Positions 25,132 through 33,489 of a DNA stretch of 64,000 bases are shown one piece after another. The stretch lies in the NCBI GenBank assembly GCA_031555615.1, contig JAVBUF010000010.1:62001-126000 (forward strand), given 5' to 3'. Source of the DNA: UBA935 sp031555615 (GTDB lineage Bacteria > Bacillota > Clostridia > Lachnospirales > Lachnospiraceae). A program made the translations under genes and the position numbers. Under the pieces are notes generated by a model that was not told the DNA's origin, ran no database searches, and worked only from the letters and a program-made list of their open reading frames with translations. Numbering within the stretch: the first letter of the stretch is position 1; each line of letters starts with the position of its first letter.

Positions 25132-26862
25132 ATGAAATCTATTTTCCGTAAATTATTTTTTCGAAATCTGCATTTATTAATTTTGGAGCTGCTGTTTGCC
25201 TATGTGGTAGTTCAATTATTGGTTACGGGAAGTCAAAAAATTTCAACTGCCATTGACCGGGTTTTACAAGGGGATACCCAAAATATTTTCAGTCAGGAGT
25301 TTTTGGCAGAATTGGTTTTGATTGTGTTAGCCGGAACAATATTTACTTTCATTAAAAATGTATGTGCCCAGCAGCTGGCCATCAGAGTGCAGACCAAATT
25401 CAGGGATTTGGCGGCAGATCAGTTAATGGAGGTGGAATATCAGTTCATTTCCGATCATCACTCGGCATCAGTATACAACAAACTCTTGGGAGATATCGGG
25501 GTTGTCTCGGAATATTACTCCGGAATCCTGCCGCAGATGATTACCATTATTGTGACGGTGGGAGTTATTCTATACTCTTTGCTGACTCTGGACTCGATAC
25601 TGATTTTATTTTTTCTGATATCCTTTCCGGTGATTTTATTGATTTCGTGGTATGCCAACAGCAGATTGGCCAGAATGGCAAGGGGCAGGTGGCAGTTATT
25701 AGACGAACTGAATGAAATCGGCTATGACAGTCTGTCGGGAATTACGGTGGGACGGAGTTTTCAATTGGATGAGATTATGAATCAGCGGATTGAAACGATG
25801 ACGGAGAAGATTCTGAGGTTTGATATAAAACGGAATTATTTGTCTGCTATTTCATGGGGACTAAGTTTTCTGGTGAAATGGGGACCACATATATTATTGA
25901 GTTCGCTGGCCTTGATGCGGGTGGTCAATAAAACCATGACAGTGGGTGAATTGACTTTTTTTATTCTGATGCTGGATCGGATCGTCCAACCCCTCAGTGA
26001 GCTGCCTGCTTTGCTGAACGCGGCCAAGGAAGCGGAAGTTTCGAAAAAGCGTTTAGAACAACTGATGAATGAACCAAAGGAAGCTTTTGGCAGCCGACAG
26101 ACAGGAATGCAAAATGAATGTGCGGTTTCTTTTAGTCAGGTCAGCTTTGGTTATACGGAGGGAAATGAGCTGCTAAAGGATCTGAGTTTGCAGGTAATGG
26201 CCGGCAGCAAAGTGGCCATCGTTGGCGAATCGGGAGAGGGTAAAAGTACGATATTCCGGCTGCTGTGCGGGTTTTATTCCCCCGGGAAAGGGGAGCTTGC
26301 CCTATTTGGTACAAGCCTGAACCAGTGGGATATCACCGCCGCCAGAAAGATGATTTCCATTGTATCGCAAAATGTGTTTTTGTTTCCCGATACCATTGCC
26401 TGGAACGTAGCATGCGGAAATAAAGATGTCACCATAATAGATGTCATCAAAGCCTGCAAATTGGCTAATATTCATGATTTTATCATGAATCAGCCGTTGG
26501 GATATGAGACACCGGTGATGGAACGGGGAGATTCGTTTTCCGGCGGTGAGAAGCAGCGGCTCTCTATTGCCAGAGCCTTTTTAAAGAATGCACCGATCCT
26601 GCTGTTGGATGAACCCACATCAGCCATTGACATGGGAACGGAAAAGCTGATCAAGACGGCAATAGAGCGGATTTCAAAGGGCAAAACAGTACTGACTATT
26701 GCCCACCGGTTATCAACAATCCAAGATGCAGACCGGATTTATGTGCTCTCCAAAGGGAAAATAGCGGAAAGCGGAACGCATCAGGAACTGCTTGGGAGGC
26801 AGGGCGCTTACCGGAGACTAATAAGGATGCAGGAAGGAGGAGAGGGTGCAGATGGAAATTAA
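25132..26862 (+). CDS. ABC exporter half-transporter (type IV), first subunit
   Basis: 576 aa. An N-terminal six-helix exporter domain (about 15-310) is fused to an NBD with Walker A GESGEGKST, signature SFSGGEKQR, Walker B ILLLDEPTSAID and H-loop IAHR, all canonical. ATG 25132 follows GGAAGG; an in-frame ATG at 25117 lacks spacing. It overlaps the second half-transporter gene, so a heterodimer is likely. Control by the divergent AraC protein is inferred from position. The cargo could be a peptide, lipid or metal chelate; comparable AraC-ABC-ABC sets are common in Clostridia. Confidence 0.9.
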   Translation: MKSIFRKLFFRNLHLLILELLFAYVVVQLLVTGSQKISTAIDRVLQGDTQNIFSQEFLAELVLIVLAGTIFTFIKNVCAQQLAIRVQTKFRDLAADQLMEVEYQFISDHHSASVYNKLLGDIGVVSEYYSGILPQMITIIVTVGVILYSLLTLDSILILFFLISFPVILLISWYANSRLARMARGRWQLLDELNEIGYDSLSGITVGRSFQLDEIMNQRIETMTEKILRFDIKRNYLSAISWGLSFLVKWGPHILLSSLALMRVVNKTMTVGELTFFILMLDRIVQPLSELPALLNAAKEAEVSKKRLEQLMNEPKEAFGSRQTGMQNECAVSFSQVSFGYTEGNELLKDLSLQVMAGSKVAIVGESGEGKSTIFRLLCGFYSPGKGELALFGTSLNQWDITAARKMISIVSQNVFLFPDTIAWNVACGNKDVTIIDVIKACKLANIHDFIMNQPLGYETPVMERGDSFSGGEKQRLSIARAFLKNAPILLLDEPTSAIDMGTEKLIKTAIERISKGKTVLTIAHRLSTIQDADRIYVLSKGKIAESGTHQELLGRQGAYRRLIRMQEGGEGADGN

Positions 26863-28501
26863 GTCGTTGAAGAATATTATCAGGACCTTTATGGGTAAAA
26901 GAGTATGGTATTATTTCGGAACTATTTTATGTACGGGAATATTCAACAGTGCCTTTCACATTATGGTTTCCCTTACCATCGGAGCACTATGTACCATGGC
27001 GGAACAGGGCACCGGGGAGGGACTGCGTGAGCTGCTGTTAAGGAACCTTGCAGTCAGCGGAGCCTGTGCGGCTTTGTGTGTTGGGGCTACAGTGGCCTAT
27101 AATAACGAAGCAAAAAGATGCGAGAAGACGATCAGAAATAAGGTATATACCAAAATGCTGCGCCTTCCTTTTGCTTATTACGATACCCATCATTCCGGGG
27201 AAATGATGTCACGGATTTTATATGATGCCAGCCGGACAGGGGATATTTTCGGCTCCCGATTACGCAGAGTGGTTTCACCGATCTTAGCGGTAATCGTCTG
27301 TATGATACCGATGTTTTACTTATGCCCGCAGGTCATGACCGGTTTACTTTTGATTAACTGTCTTTCATTAGGGGCCAATATGCTGCTGGTAAAGCCCACG
27401 GCCCGAATTGCCGGGCAGGCATCCCATGCCAACGAAGATATGACCGAGGGTTTATCTAATCTGATGCAGGGTATGGAAGTGGTTCGGATGTTTGAAATGA
27501 AATGTAAGGTGCGGGAAAAATTTCAGGGAGCCAATCATCATCTGGCCAAGTTGAATGGAAAGAGTGCCTTGATTCAGGCACTGCTTTCAGCTCTGAATTG
27601 TGCCTTTGACCTGTTGAGTTCTTTGATATTTTTGGCGTTGGGAGTGTGGTATATCGGAAAAAATGTGGCAGATGTCAGCTCACTGGTATCACTTTACCTG
27701 CTCTATGGCACTTTCAGTTGGAACTTTCTGCAAATCGGTCAGTACATTCCTGACTTGGCCGGCTGTATTGTGAATGGAAAGCGGATTCTGGAATACTTAA
27801 GCTGGGAGGAGGAGCCGGAAACCTATGTCCAATGTCAGGGAAGGGGGGCGAAGAACCGGGAGAAGGGTTATATTGATTTCGCGGGAATTACCTTTGGGTA
27901 TGCGGATAAGGCCGAAAAAGTTTTGCGAAATTTCAGCATTGGTTTTGAAGCCGGTAAATGTACTGCAATTACCGGAAAATCAGGAGCGGGAAAGAGCACT
28001 TTATTAAAGTTGCTGCTGGGTCTTTATCCGGCAGAATCAGGCTGTATTTCGGTGGCAAATATCTCTTTACAAGATATGGGTTTAAAAGCCCTGCGGGAGA
28101 AGTTGGCATATGTGCCGCAGGAACCTTACTTGTATCATGTGAGTGTGGCCGAAAATATCCGCTATGGAAAGCCCGATGCAACCATAGAAGAGATTGTCCG
28201 GGCAGCTAAGGCAGCATATGCCCATGATTTTATCATAGGGCTGGAAAATGGATATGAAACTCTGGTTGGGGAACGCGGAAACAGTCTTTCCGGCGGACAA
28301 CGGCAAAGGATTGCCATTGCCAGGGCAATCCTCAGAAACGCACCGATTTTACTTATGGATGAGGCCACCTCAGCTCTGGATAACGAGTCAGAATACCTTG
28401 TTCAGGAAGCCATCAAGGCATTAAGGGGAAATAGAACAGTGTTAATTATTGCCCACAGGCAGAGTACCATTGAGGCGGCAGATGTGGTTGTGGAGATTTA
28501 A
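26852..28501 (+). CDS. ABC exporter half-transporter, second subunit, shortened C-terminus
   Basis: 549 aa with a six-helix exporter domain and an NBD: Walker A GKSGAGKST, signature SLSGGQRQR, Walker B ILLMDEATSALD, H-loop IAHRQST. Both halves of the pair keep the catalytic glutamate. The protein stops ten residues after the H-loop (AADVVVEI), losing the usual last 30 or so residues (the region with the GxIxExGTHxEL motif). No continuation is visible in other frames. ATG 26852 is used, with GGAGGAGAGGG upstream; GTG 26846 is possible. Confidence 0.88.
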   Translation: MEIKSLKNIIRTFMGKRVWYYFGTILCTGIFNSAFHIMVSLTIGALCTMAEQGTGEGLRELLLRNLAVSGACAALCVGATVAYNNEAKRCEKTIRNKVYTKMLRLPFAYYDTHHSGEMMSRILYDASRTGDIFGSRLRRVVSPILAVIVCMIPMFYLCPQVMTGLLLINCLSLGANMLLVKPTARIAGQASHANEDMTEGLSNLMQGMEVVRMFEMKCKVREKFQGANHHLAKLNGKSALIQALLSALNCAFDLLSSLIFLALGVWYIGKNVADVSSLVSLYLLYGTFSWNFLQIGQYIPDLAGCIVNGKRILEYLSWEEEPETYVQCQGRGAKNREKGYIDFAGITFGYADKAEKVLRNFSIGFEAGKCTAITGKSGAGKSTLLKLLLGLYPAESGCISVANISLQDMGLKALREKLAYVPQEPYLYHVSVAENIRYGKPDATIEEIVRAAKAAYAHDFIIGLENGYETLVGERGNSLSGGQRQRIAIARAILRNAPILLMDEATSALDNESEYLVQEAIKALRGNRTVLIIAHRQSTIEAADVVVEI

Positions 28502-28504
28502 ACA

Positions 28505-28585
28505 CTATTTATGAGTTTTTTTCTTTTCCGTAAAATAAATGGCAACAAATGCACAAATAATAGCGGCAGTAACAGCGATCTGCAT
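28505..28585 (-). CDS. 26-residue one-helix membrane peptide
   Basis: A very short gene below usual calling limits. It encodes a hydrophobic helix (residues 3-18, ending AIYF) followed by a basic tail (TEKKKTHK). Its ribosome site is excellent: GGAGG at 28591-28595 (minus strand), five bases before the ATG. It starts 13 bp after the XRE stop and so looks like the third gene of the DUF6442-XRE operon. Small helix-plus-lysine peptides can regulate membrane proteins or act as toxins; which applies here is unknown. Confidence 0.6.
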   Translation of the reverse strand: MQIAVTAAIICAFVAIYFTEKKKTHK

Positions 28586-28598
28586 ATGATCCTCCTTC

Positions 28599-28805
28599 CT
28601 AGAAATAAAATAAGTCTTCAAATTTTTTGTCCAATGCAAAACACAAAATCAATGCCAATTTTGCAGTGGGATTAAACTGGCCTGTTTCGATGGAACTGAT
28701 GGTGTTGCGTGATACGCCTACCATTTCGGCCAGGGCGGATTGGGACAGGTTTTTTTCGGTTCGGGCTTCTTTTAAGTTGTTTTTTAAGATTAATTCTTCG
28801 TTCAT
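28599..28805 (-). CDS. XRE-family helix-turn-helix regulator, 68 aa
   Basis: A single Cro/C1-type domain: NNLKEARTEKNLSQSALAE, then GVSRNTISSIETGQFNP as recognition helix (about 29-45), and the family end FEDLFYF. GAGGTAAACCG overlaps the stop of the upstream DUF6442 gene, so translation is coupled. It probably represses its own operon through the ACTTGG half-sites over the promoter at 29145-29194. Its layout parallels the XRE operon at 581-1263. Confidence 0.9.
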   Translation of the reverse strand: MNEELILKNNLKEARTEKNLSQSALAEMVGVSRNTISSIETGQFNPTAKLALILCFALDKKFEDLFYF

Positions 28806-28809
28806 CGGT

Positions 28810-29121
28810 TTACCTCAAGGTTGTAATAATGAAGCTGCCCAGGGACGCAATGCTTGCCACAGCACCGGCAACAGTAGTTACCATATATGTCTTTTGTTTG
28901 GTAAAAACGTATTTTGGGTAAGATTCAGCGGCGATAAAAGCCCAGAACATGGCCGCTGGGGCATAGTTGGATTGACCGTTAAGGAGATTGAACACCGTAA
29001 TGAAAATAAATACAAGGCAGAAAACAAGGGAACCGATTTTACGGCCTTTATTTTCGGCTGCGGACATACCTTCATCCTTATTCTCGTTTCTGCTCCTGGT
29101 TAAAATCTCTTCTTTGTTCAT
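28810..29121 (-). CDS. DUF6442-like small membrane protein
   Basis: 103 aa beginning MNKEEILTRSRNENKDEG, the typical opening of DUF6442 proteins, followed by three hydrophobic segments (about 30-46, 52-65, 78-100). The start is the ATG complementary to 29119-29121, with GGAGGAAC upstream; a longer in-frame start lacks support. It is the first gene of an operon with the XRE regulator and the 26-residue peptide. Function is unknown; it is probably a membrane partner of the XRE protein. Confidence 0.75.
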   Translation of the reverse strand: MNKEEILTRSRNENKDEGMSAAENKGRKIGSLVFCLVFIFITVFNLLNGQSNYAPAAMFWAFIAAESYPKYVFTKQKTYMVTTVAGAVASIASLGSFIITTLR

Positions 29122-29144
29122 ATAAGTTCCTCCACAATGATTTA

Positions 29145-29194
29145 CCAAGTTTACTTGGCAATCATATGATAACACTGCCAAGTTTTATTGTCAA
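29145..29194 (-). promoter_or_regulatory. Promoter with a three-half-site operator for the DUF6442-XRE-peptide operon
   Basis: On the minus strand TTGACA (29189-29194), a 17-bp spacer and TATCAT (29166-29171) form a near-consensus promoter. ACTTGGCA (29153-29160) and TGCCAAGT (29176-29183) make an exact inverted repeat spanning the -10. A third half-site, CCAAGT (29145-29150), forms a second palindrome with the first. Binding there would block RNA polymerase, so repression by the operon's XRE protein is a strong inference. Confidence 0.75.
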
Positions 29195-29211
29195 CAACAA
29201 TAATCTTGTAT

Positions 29212-29239
29212 TTGACATGTTATCCATATATAATAATAT
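29212..29239 (+). promoter_or_regulatory. Candidate promoter of the first methyltransferase
   Basis: TTGACA (29212-29217) and TAATAT (29234-29239) are 16 bp apart, about 46 bp before the start codon. It is back to back with the leftward promoter at 29166-29194. Confidence 0.5.
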
Positions 29240-29285
29240 TGCATCTGCAATATTTTAGGGCATTTTTGCGTTATAGGAGAAAAGT

Positions 29286-30071
29286 ATGGATGAGAAAAAT
29301 GTAGTAAATGATTTTTATATGAGATGTAATGAGGAAGAGAGACTAAGTGGAAAGCAAGGATATGTGGAGTATGCTACCACAATGGCATATATAAAAAAGT
29401 ATCTTGAACCGGGAATGAAGATTGCCGAAATAGGGGCCGGAACCGGGAGATATTCATTGGCTTTATCCAGAGAAGGATATCATGTGGACGCAGTTGAATT
29501 GGTAGAAAAAAATATCCAGATGTTCAAATCCAAGCTAATAGAAAGTGATGATATTCGTATTATCCAGGGCAATGCCATGGATCTGTCCTGCTTTGCCGAT
29601 GAAAGCATGGATATTACCCTTTCTTTAGGGCCAATGTATCATTTGTTCAGTGAAGAGCATAAGCGAAAAGCTCTGGAGGAAGCACTGCGGATTACGAAGA
29701 AAGGTGGAATGGTTTTTGTGGCATATTGTTTGAATGAGGCAACAATCCTTCAGTATTGCTTTAAAAAGGAAACCATCTGGGAAGATATAGAGAAGGGATT
29801 GTTAACCGCGGACTTCCGGTGGAATTCCAATGATCAGGATGCCTTTTCGCTGGTTCGTCCGGTGGATATTAAAGCATTGACAAACAATTATCCGGTAGAG
29901 CGGCTTAACTTAGTAGCAACTGATGGGGCCACCCGCTATCTGGACAGTGTAATTGATGCAATGGGAGAAGAGCTGTATGAGAAATATTTAGCATACCATT
30001 TTTCGATATGTGAGCGGGAAGACTTGATTGGGGCATCCAATCATGTGCTGGATATTCTGAGAAAACAATAA
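29286..30071 (+). CDS. Class I SAM-dependent methyltransferase
   Basis: 261 aa. The SAM-binding motif I is EIGAGTGRYS (48-57), with the acidic strand-2 end VELVEKN, motif IV SLGPMYHL and the post-motif IV helix. The core is a Methyltransf_11/25 fold of normal length; the acceptor is not predictable. TAGGAG lies six bases before the ATG. It sits 66 bp before a second, unrelated-looking methyltransferase, so the two may share a transcript. Confidence 0.87.
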   Translation: MDEKNVVNDFYMRCNEEERLSGKQGYVEYATTMAYIKKYLEPGMKIAEIGAGTGRYSLALSREGYHVDAVELVEKNIQMFKSKLIESDDIRIIQGNAMDLSCFADESMDITLSLGPMYHLFSEEHKRKALEEALRITKKGGMVFVAYCLNEATILQYCFKKETIWEDIEKGLLTADFRWNSNDQDAFSLVRPVDIKALTNNYPVERLNLVATDGATRYLDSVIDAMGEELYEKYLAYHFSICEREDLIGASNHVLDILRKQ

Positions 30072-30137
30072 TATGTTGCCATTTGGGGGAAGCGGAAAGG
30101 GCAGGCAGATGTGATAATTAATATGAAAGGGGCAATG

Positions 30138-30881
30138 ATGAAAGATTTGTATGAAAAATTTGCATATGATTATGACGAATTCGGTGCAATTGAAAAATAT
30201 CTTGGAAATGAGAAATATTTTTTTGAACAATTATTTTCAGAGTATCATGTAAAAACTGTTTTGGATTGTGCCTGTGGTACCGGACAGCATTTATATATGC
30301 TGTCGGAAATGGGATGTGAAGTTAGCGGCTCGGATTATTCACAGGCGATGCTTGATGTGGCCAATATGAATCTGAAAGTAAATAAAAAAGAAATTCCGTT
30401 ATGCCAATGTGATTTTCGATATTTAGAGGAAAAGCATATAAAAACTTTTGATGCGGTGGTATGCCTTACTTCTGCATTACCGCATCTTCACACCGATATG
30501 GATTTAGTTACTGCGCTTAAATCCATGAAAAGCAGATTAAATGAAAACGGACTGCTGGTGCTGACCCAGGGAACAACACATTTTACATTGACTTTGCCGT
30601 CTGTTGAGGTAGTTATTAACCGGAAAGATTTTTCCCGTGTATTTGTAAAAGAACAGGACAATCGTTTTCAAACCATCCATGTTTTGGATTTGTTTCATTC
30701 CGAGGAGCGTTGCGAAAGCAATCAATACGATATTATTTATAGAATTCTTCTTGATGATGATTATAAAACATTGCTTTCCGAAGCGGGCTTTGAAAATATA
30801 CAAATTTATGGTGATTATGACAGGAGCAGTTACACTGAAAAAAGCAGACGGTTAATTGTGGTAGCTCAAAACATCGAATGA
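30138..30881 (+). CDS. Class I SAM-dependent methyltransferase, second
   Basis: About 247 aa. Motif I is VLDCACGTGQ (41-50), strand-2 acid GSDYS and motif IV DAVVCLTSALPHL, a glycine N-methyltransferase/ubiquinone-type small-molecule methyltransferase core. ATG 30138 is chosen because AAAGGGG lies six bases before it; GTG 30111 and ATGs at 30123 and 30135 are in frame. The substrate is unknown. Confidence 0.85.
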   Translation: MKDLYEKFAYDYDEFGAIEKYLGNEKYFFEQLFSEYHVKTVLDCACGTGQHLYMLSEMGCEVSGSDYSQAMLDVANMNLKVNKKEIPLCQCDFRYLEEKHIKTFDAVVCLTSALPHLHTDMDLVTALKSMKSRLNENGLLVLTQGTTHFTLTLPSVEVVINRKDFSRVFVKEQDNRFQTIHVLDLFHSEERCESNQYDIIYRILLDDDYKTLLSEAGFENIQIYGDYDRSSYTEKSRRLIVVAQNIE

Positions 30882-30933
30882 ATAGTTTGATTTTTACTGC
30901 AGCACGCTGATATTATATGATAGAGGGATATTT

Positions 30934-31380
30934 ATGAGGAAATGGAGTATTATTTTATTTGTTTTAATAACCTGTCTTTTTTGTTCATCATGTGGTAGTA
31001 CGCAGTCCGACGAACGAGAGCCGGAAACAGAGGTAACGAAAATATATTTGATGGAGACGGAGGAAGTGGACGGCCGATTTGCTCCGTACTTGCAGCTTAA
31101 CACCGCCACAAAGTCTTTTTTCTTTTCTTACAGTATTTTGTCATCCTATTTGCCCCATGGGCAATATGACATTGCAGATGGCATATTAACAGCAAAGACA
31201 GAAGATAGAAAGTATATATATGTGTTTGATGTGGTGGACGAAAATACTCTAAAATTCATTACCGACAGTTCATCTGAGGTAGAGCCGATTGATGAAAAAA
31301 TTGACGTAAGAATAGAAGATGGGGCATGCTTTATTCAAAAAGAAACAGCCAAGGCTGATTATAATTCAAATGAAAAATGA
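30934..31380 (+). CDS. Small lipoprotein of unknown function
   Basis: 148 aa: a lipoprotein signal with lipobox CSSC (Cys20), a charged linker and a compact beta-rich domain (about 37-130) resembling small extracytoplasmic sensor or inhibitor lipoproteins of Clostridia. It is not recognised by family. GAGGG precedes the ATG. Gene decay begins directly downstream. Confidence 0.75.
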   Translation: MRKWSIILFVLITCLFCSSCGSTQSDEREPETEVTKIYLMETEEVDGRFAPYLQLNTATKSFFFSYSILSSYLPHGQYDIADGILTAKTEDRKYIYVFDVVDENTLKFITDSSSEVEPIDEKIDVRIEDGACFIQKETAKADYNSNEK

Positions 31381-31550
31381 ATAATTTCATTTATGAAAAT
31401 TTGAATATAATCTTCCCTTTGAGGTGACATTCCAACGCAGAGAATATCTTTTGCAACCTGATCGGTAATAACATATATCATCCTTGCTCTGACATAGCAA
31501 TCCTCTTGCCTGTTTGGGTATCGTTTTATCAAAAATGTTTCCATATTATG

Positions 31551-31826
31551 AGGTCCACAACAGTATATGAGGAGCTTTCCAACATAAATCTATTGGAGGA
31601 ATCCTTATCCTTTGAAATCCCAATCTATTTTTTTAGTGGAATATATGATTACACCTGCCCTTATCCTTTGTCTCTGGAATATTTCAAAACCCTGGAAGCA
31701 CCCCTGAAAGGTTTTTATACATTTGAGAACTCGGCTCATAGTCCGCTGTGGGAGGAACCGGAACGAGCCGTCGAAATTTTGGTAAAGGATGTTTTACAAG
31801 GGACCAACACATTGTCAACCTTATGA
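31551..31826 (+). pseudogene. C-terminal remnant of an alpha/beta hydrolase
   Basis: The last 90 or so residues of a proline-iminopeptidase-like hydrolase are present: FEIPIYFFSGIYDYT with the acid-residue strand, then GFYTFENSAHSPLWEEPE with the catalytic His, and the usual end. Everything before, including the nucleophile elbow, is missing and no real ribosome site exists. The break lies near 31550. Confidence 0.7.
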
Positions 31827-31880
31827 ACCCATTGATTTATATCGCCTTAACCCAAACCGAAAAAAACATAACCGGGAATT

Positions 31881-32012
31881 AGTAAAGCTGATGTCCTGTA
31901 AAGCCTGTACTGTTTCATATTCACGGGAAAACAGGGCTTTTACTGCGTGTCCAAATCCAGCCTGCCGTTTTGCAACCCGAAAAGTCTTATTGATGTTTTG
32001 AAGCATTATCAT
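31881..32012 (-). pseudogene. N-terminal remnant of an ABC-transporter ATPase
   Basis: Starting at the ATG complementary to 32010-32012, with AGGAG upstream, about 44 residues match the start of ABC-2 ATPases (INKTFRVAKRQAGFG, ALFSREYE, ALQDISFT). Homology then stops before the Walker A motif. The start signals survive while the body is gone, so the deletion joins this end to the hydrolase tail. Confidence 0.65.
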
Positions 32013-32133
32013 ATTTTTTCTCCTGCTAAAAAACGGGTGATTTTCATTACGTATGGTCAGTACATTGATTATATTACAAAGTAAAACAAAAAACCAGCCA
32101 GAGAATCTTCTTGAGTTTCAATTATTTACCATC

Positions 32134-32162
32134 TTGACAATCTGTATTACCCGTGCTTAAAT
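32134..32162 (+). promoter_or_regulatory. Promoter of the GntR-ABC operon
   Basis: TTGACA (32134-32139), a 17-bp spacer and TTAAAT (32157-32162) lie about 78 bp before the GntR start. The remaining leader is a likely place for the GntR operator. Confidence 0.6.
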
Positions 32163-32239
32163 GTGTATGTAGGGCATGCACACTATGCACTTGATCGGCA
32201 GGAGTATCCGTATACATCTGCCCAGGAAGGAAAAGAATA

Positions 32240-32626
32240 ATGGATATTGTAATCATCAACTCATCAGAGATCCCAATCTATCAACAGATAATGAAGCAGA
32301 TTAAGGCTGCCATCCTTTCCGGTGATCTGAAAGAAGGCGATTTGCTTCCATCAGTGCGAGGACTGGCAAGGGATTTGAATGTCAGCCTGATCACCACACG
32401 AAAGGCTTATGACTTACTGGAAACAGAAGGCTTTACCGTCAGTATGGCTGGGAAAGGTTCCTTTGTAGCACCGAAAAATCTGGAACTTCTGCGGGAAAAC
32501 AAGCTGGCGGAAATCGAACGGATGCTGGAAGATGTACTTGCCCAGGCCAGGCTGATCGATCTTGATAAGGACTCTGTAAAGGCGATGATCGATGAATTAT
32601 CACGAGAGGATATGGAAAAAGAATGA
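32240..32626 (+). CDS. GntR-family regulator, YtrA type
   Basis: 128 aa: a winged HTH (about 10-75, with SVRGLARDLNVSLITTRKAYDLLETEGF) and only a short helical C-terminal tail, the YtrA subfamily pattern. These proteins commonly repress the ABC transporter in their own operon and respond to cell-wall antibiotics. The stop overlaps the ATPase start (ATGA), which supports that role. The ribosome site (AAGGAAAAG) is weak. Confidence 0.9.
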   Translation: MDIVIINSSEIPIYQQIMKQIKAAILSGDLKEGDLLPSVRGLARDLNVSLITTRKAYDLLETEGFTVSMAGKGSFVAPKNLELLRENKLAEIERMLEDVLAQARLIDLDKDSVKAMIDELSREDMEKE

Positions 32627-33489
32627 ATAAGGTACTGGAAATAAACAATCTGAATAAGTCCTATGAAGGCTTCGGTCTGCGAGATATTAATATGACGCTG
32701 GAAGCCGGGACGATAACCGGTTTTATCGGTCCAAACGGTGCCGGTAAGACTACCACTATTAAGAGTATATTAAATCTGCTGAACTTTGAGCAGGGAAGTA
32801 TCTCTATTTTAGGAATGGACAGTATTAAAGACGAAATGGCAATCAAGCCATTGCTGGGAATAGTCCTGGAAAATGGGTATTTTTATGACCACTTTACGCT
32901 GGATAAAATGAAGAAGCTGATTGCACCGATGTTTCCCAATTGGGACGAAGACCTGTATCAAAGCTACCAAAAGAAGTTTCAATTGCCGGGGAAGAAGCGG
33001 ATCAGAGATTTATCCCGGGGAATGCGGATGAAATATACTATTTCCCTGGCCTTATCACACGGTGCCGAGTTGTTTATATTTGATGAGCCGACAGCAGGAC
33101 TGGATGCACTTGTCCGTAAGGAATTGATGGACATACTGCGGGAACTGGTTTGTGATCACAGCAAAACGGTGCTGATGTCCACCCATGTGACACAGGATTT
33201 GGAAAAAACAGCCGATTACCTTTATTTCATCTATAATGGCCAAATCATTCTTCATGGAGCCAAGGATGAAATAAAGGAGCAGCACGCTAAGGTGACCGGG
33301 CCGGCCAGCATCTTAACACCCGAGATGGCATCAGAATTAATCGGAGTCAGCCGCTCCGCATACGGCTTTGATGCTTTATGCAGCCGACCGGAGGTACTGC
33401 GGAAGCAATGGCCGGAAACAGTGATATTTGAAGCCCCGTCCATTGAGGAAATTATGCTGTATTACACAAAGGAGGAGCAACATGATTAA
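32623..33489 (+). CDS. ABC transporter ATPase, YtrB-like
   Basis: 288 aa: Walker A GPNGAGKTT, signature LSRGMRMK (typical of the YtrB/BcrA branch, where GGQ is altered), Walker B LFIFDEPTAGLD and H-loop STH, followed by a C-terminal extension of about 70 residues. It is coupled to the GntR gene by a four-base overlap and overlaps the permease gene by eight bases. It likely powers export or sensing of an antimicrobial or lipid. Confidence 0.9.
   Translation: MNKVLEINNLNKSYEGFGLRDINMTLEAGTITGFIGPNGAGKTTTIKSILNLLNFEQGSISILGMDSIKDEMAIKPLLGIVLENGYFYDHFTLDKMKKLIAPMFPNWDEDLYQSYQKKFQLPGKKRIRDLSRGMRMKYTISLALSHGAELFIFDEPTAGLDALVRKELMDILRELVCDHSKTVLMSTHVTQDLEKTADYLYFIYNGQIILHGAKDEIKEQHAKVTGPASILTPEMASELIGVSRSAYGFDALCSRPEVLRKQWPETVIFEAPSIEEIMLYYTKEEQHD

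Larger units (their letters stand above)
31381..32239. other. Decayed region with two gene remnants
   Basis: No intact gene is seen. It holds the tail of an alpha/beta hydrolase gene (plus strand), the head of an ABC ATPase gene (minus strand) and an unrecognised 61-codon leftward frame (31359-31544). The last 90 bp before the GntR gene also contain an open frame (about 32166-32239, ending QEGKE-stop) that may be another relic. The promoter at 32134-32162 overlaps this end. Confidence 0.55.

Noticed and set aside
28599..28805. Classic two-gene toxin-antitoxin system with the XRE protein as antitoxin
   Set aside because: The DUF6442 partner has no toxin fold and the 26-residue peptide is too little evidence; kept as an open possibility only.
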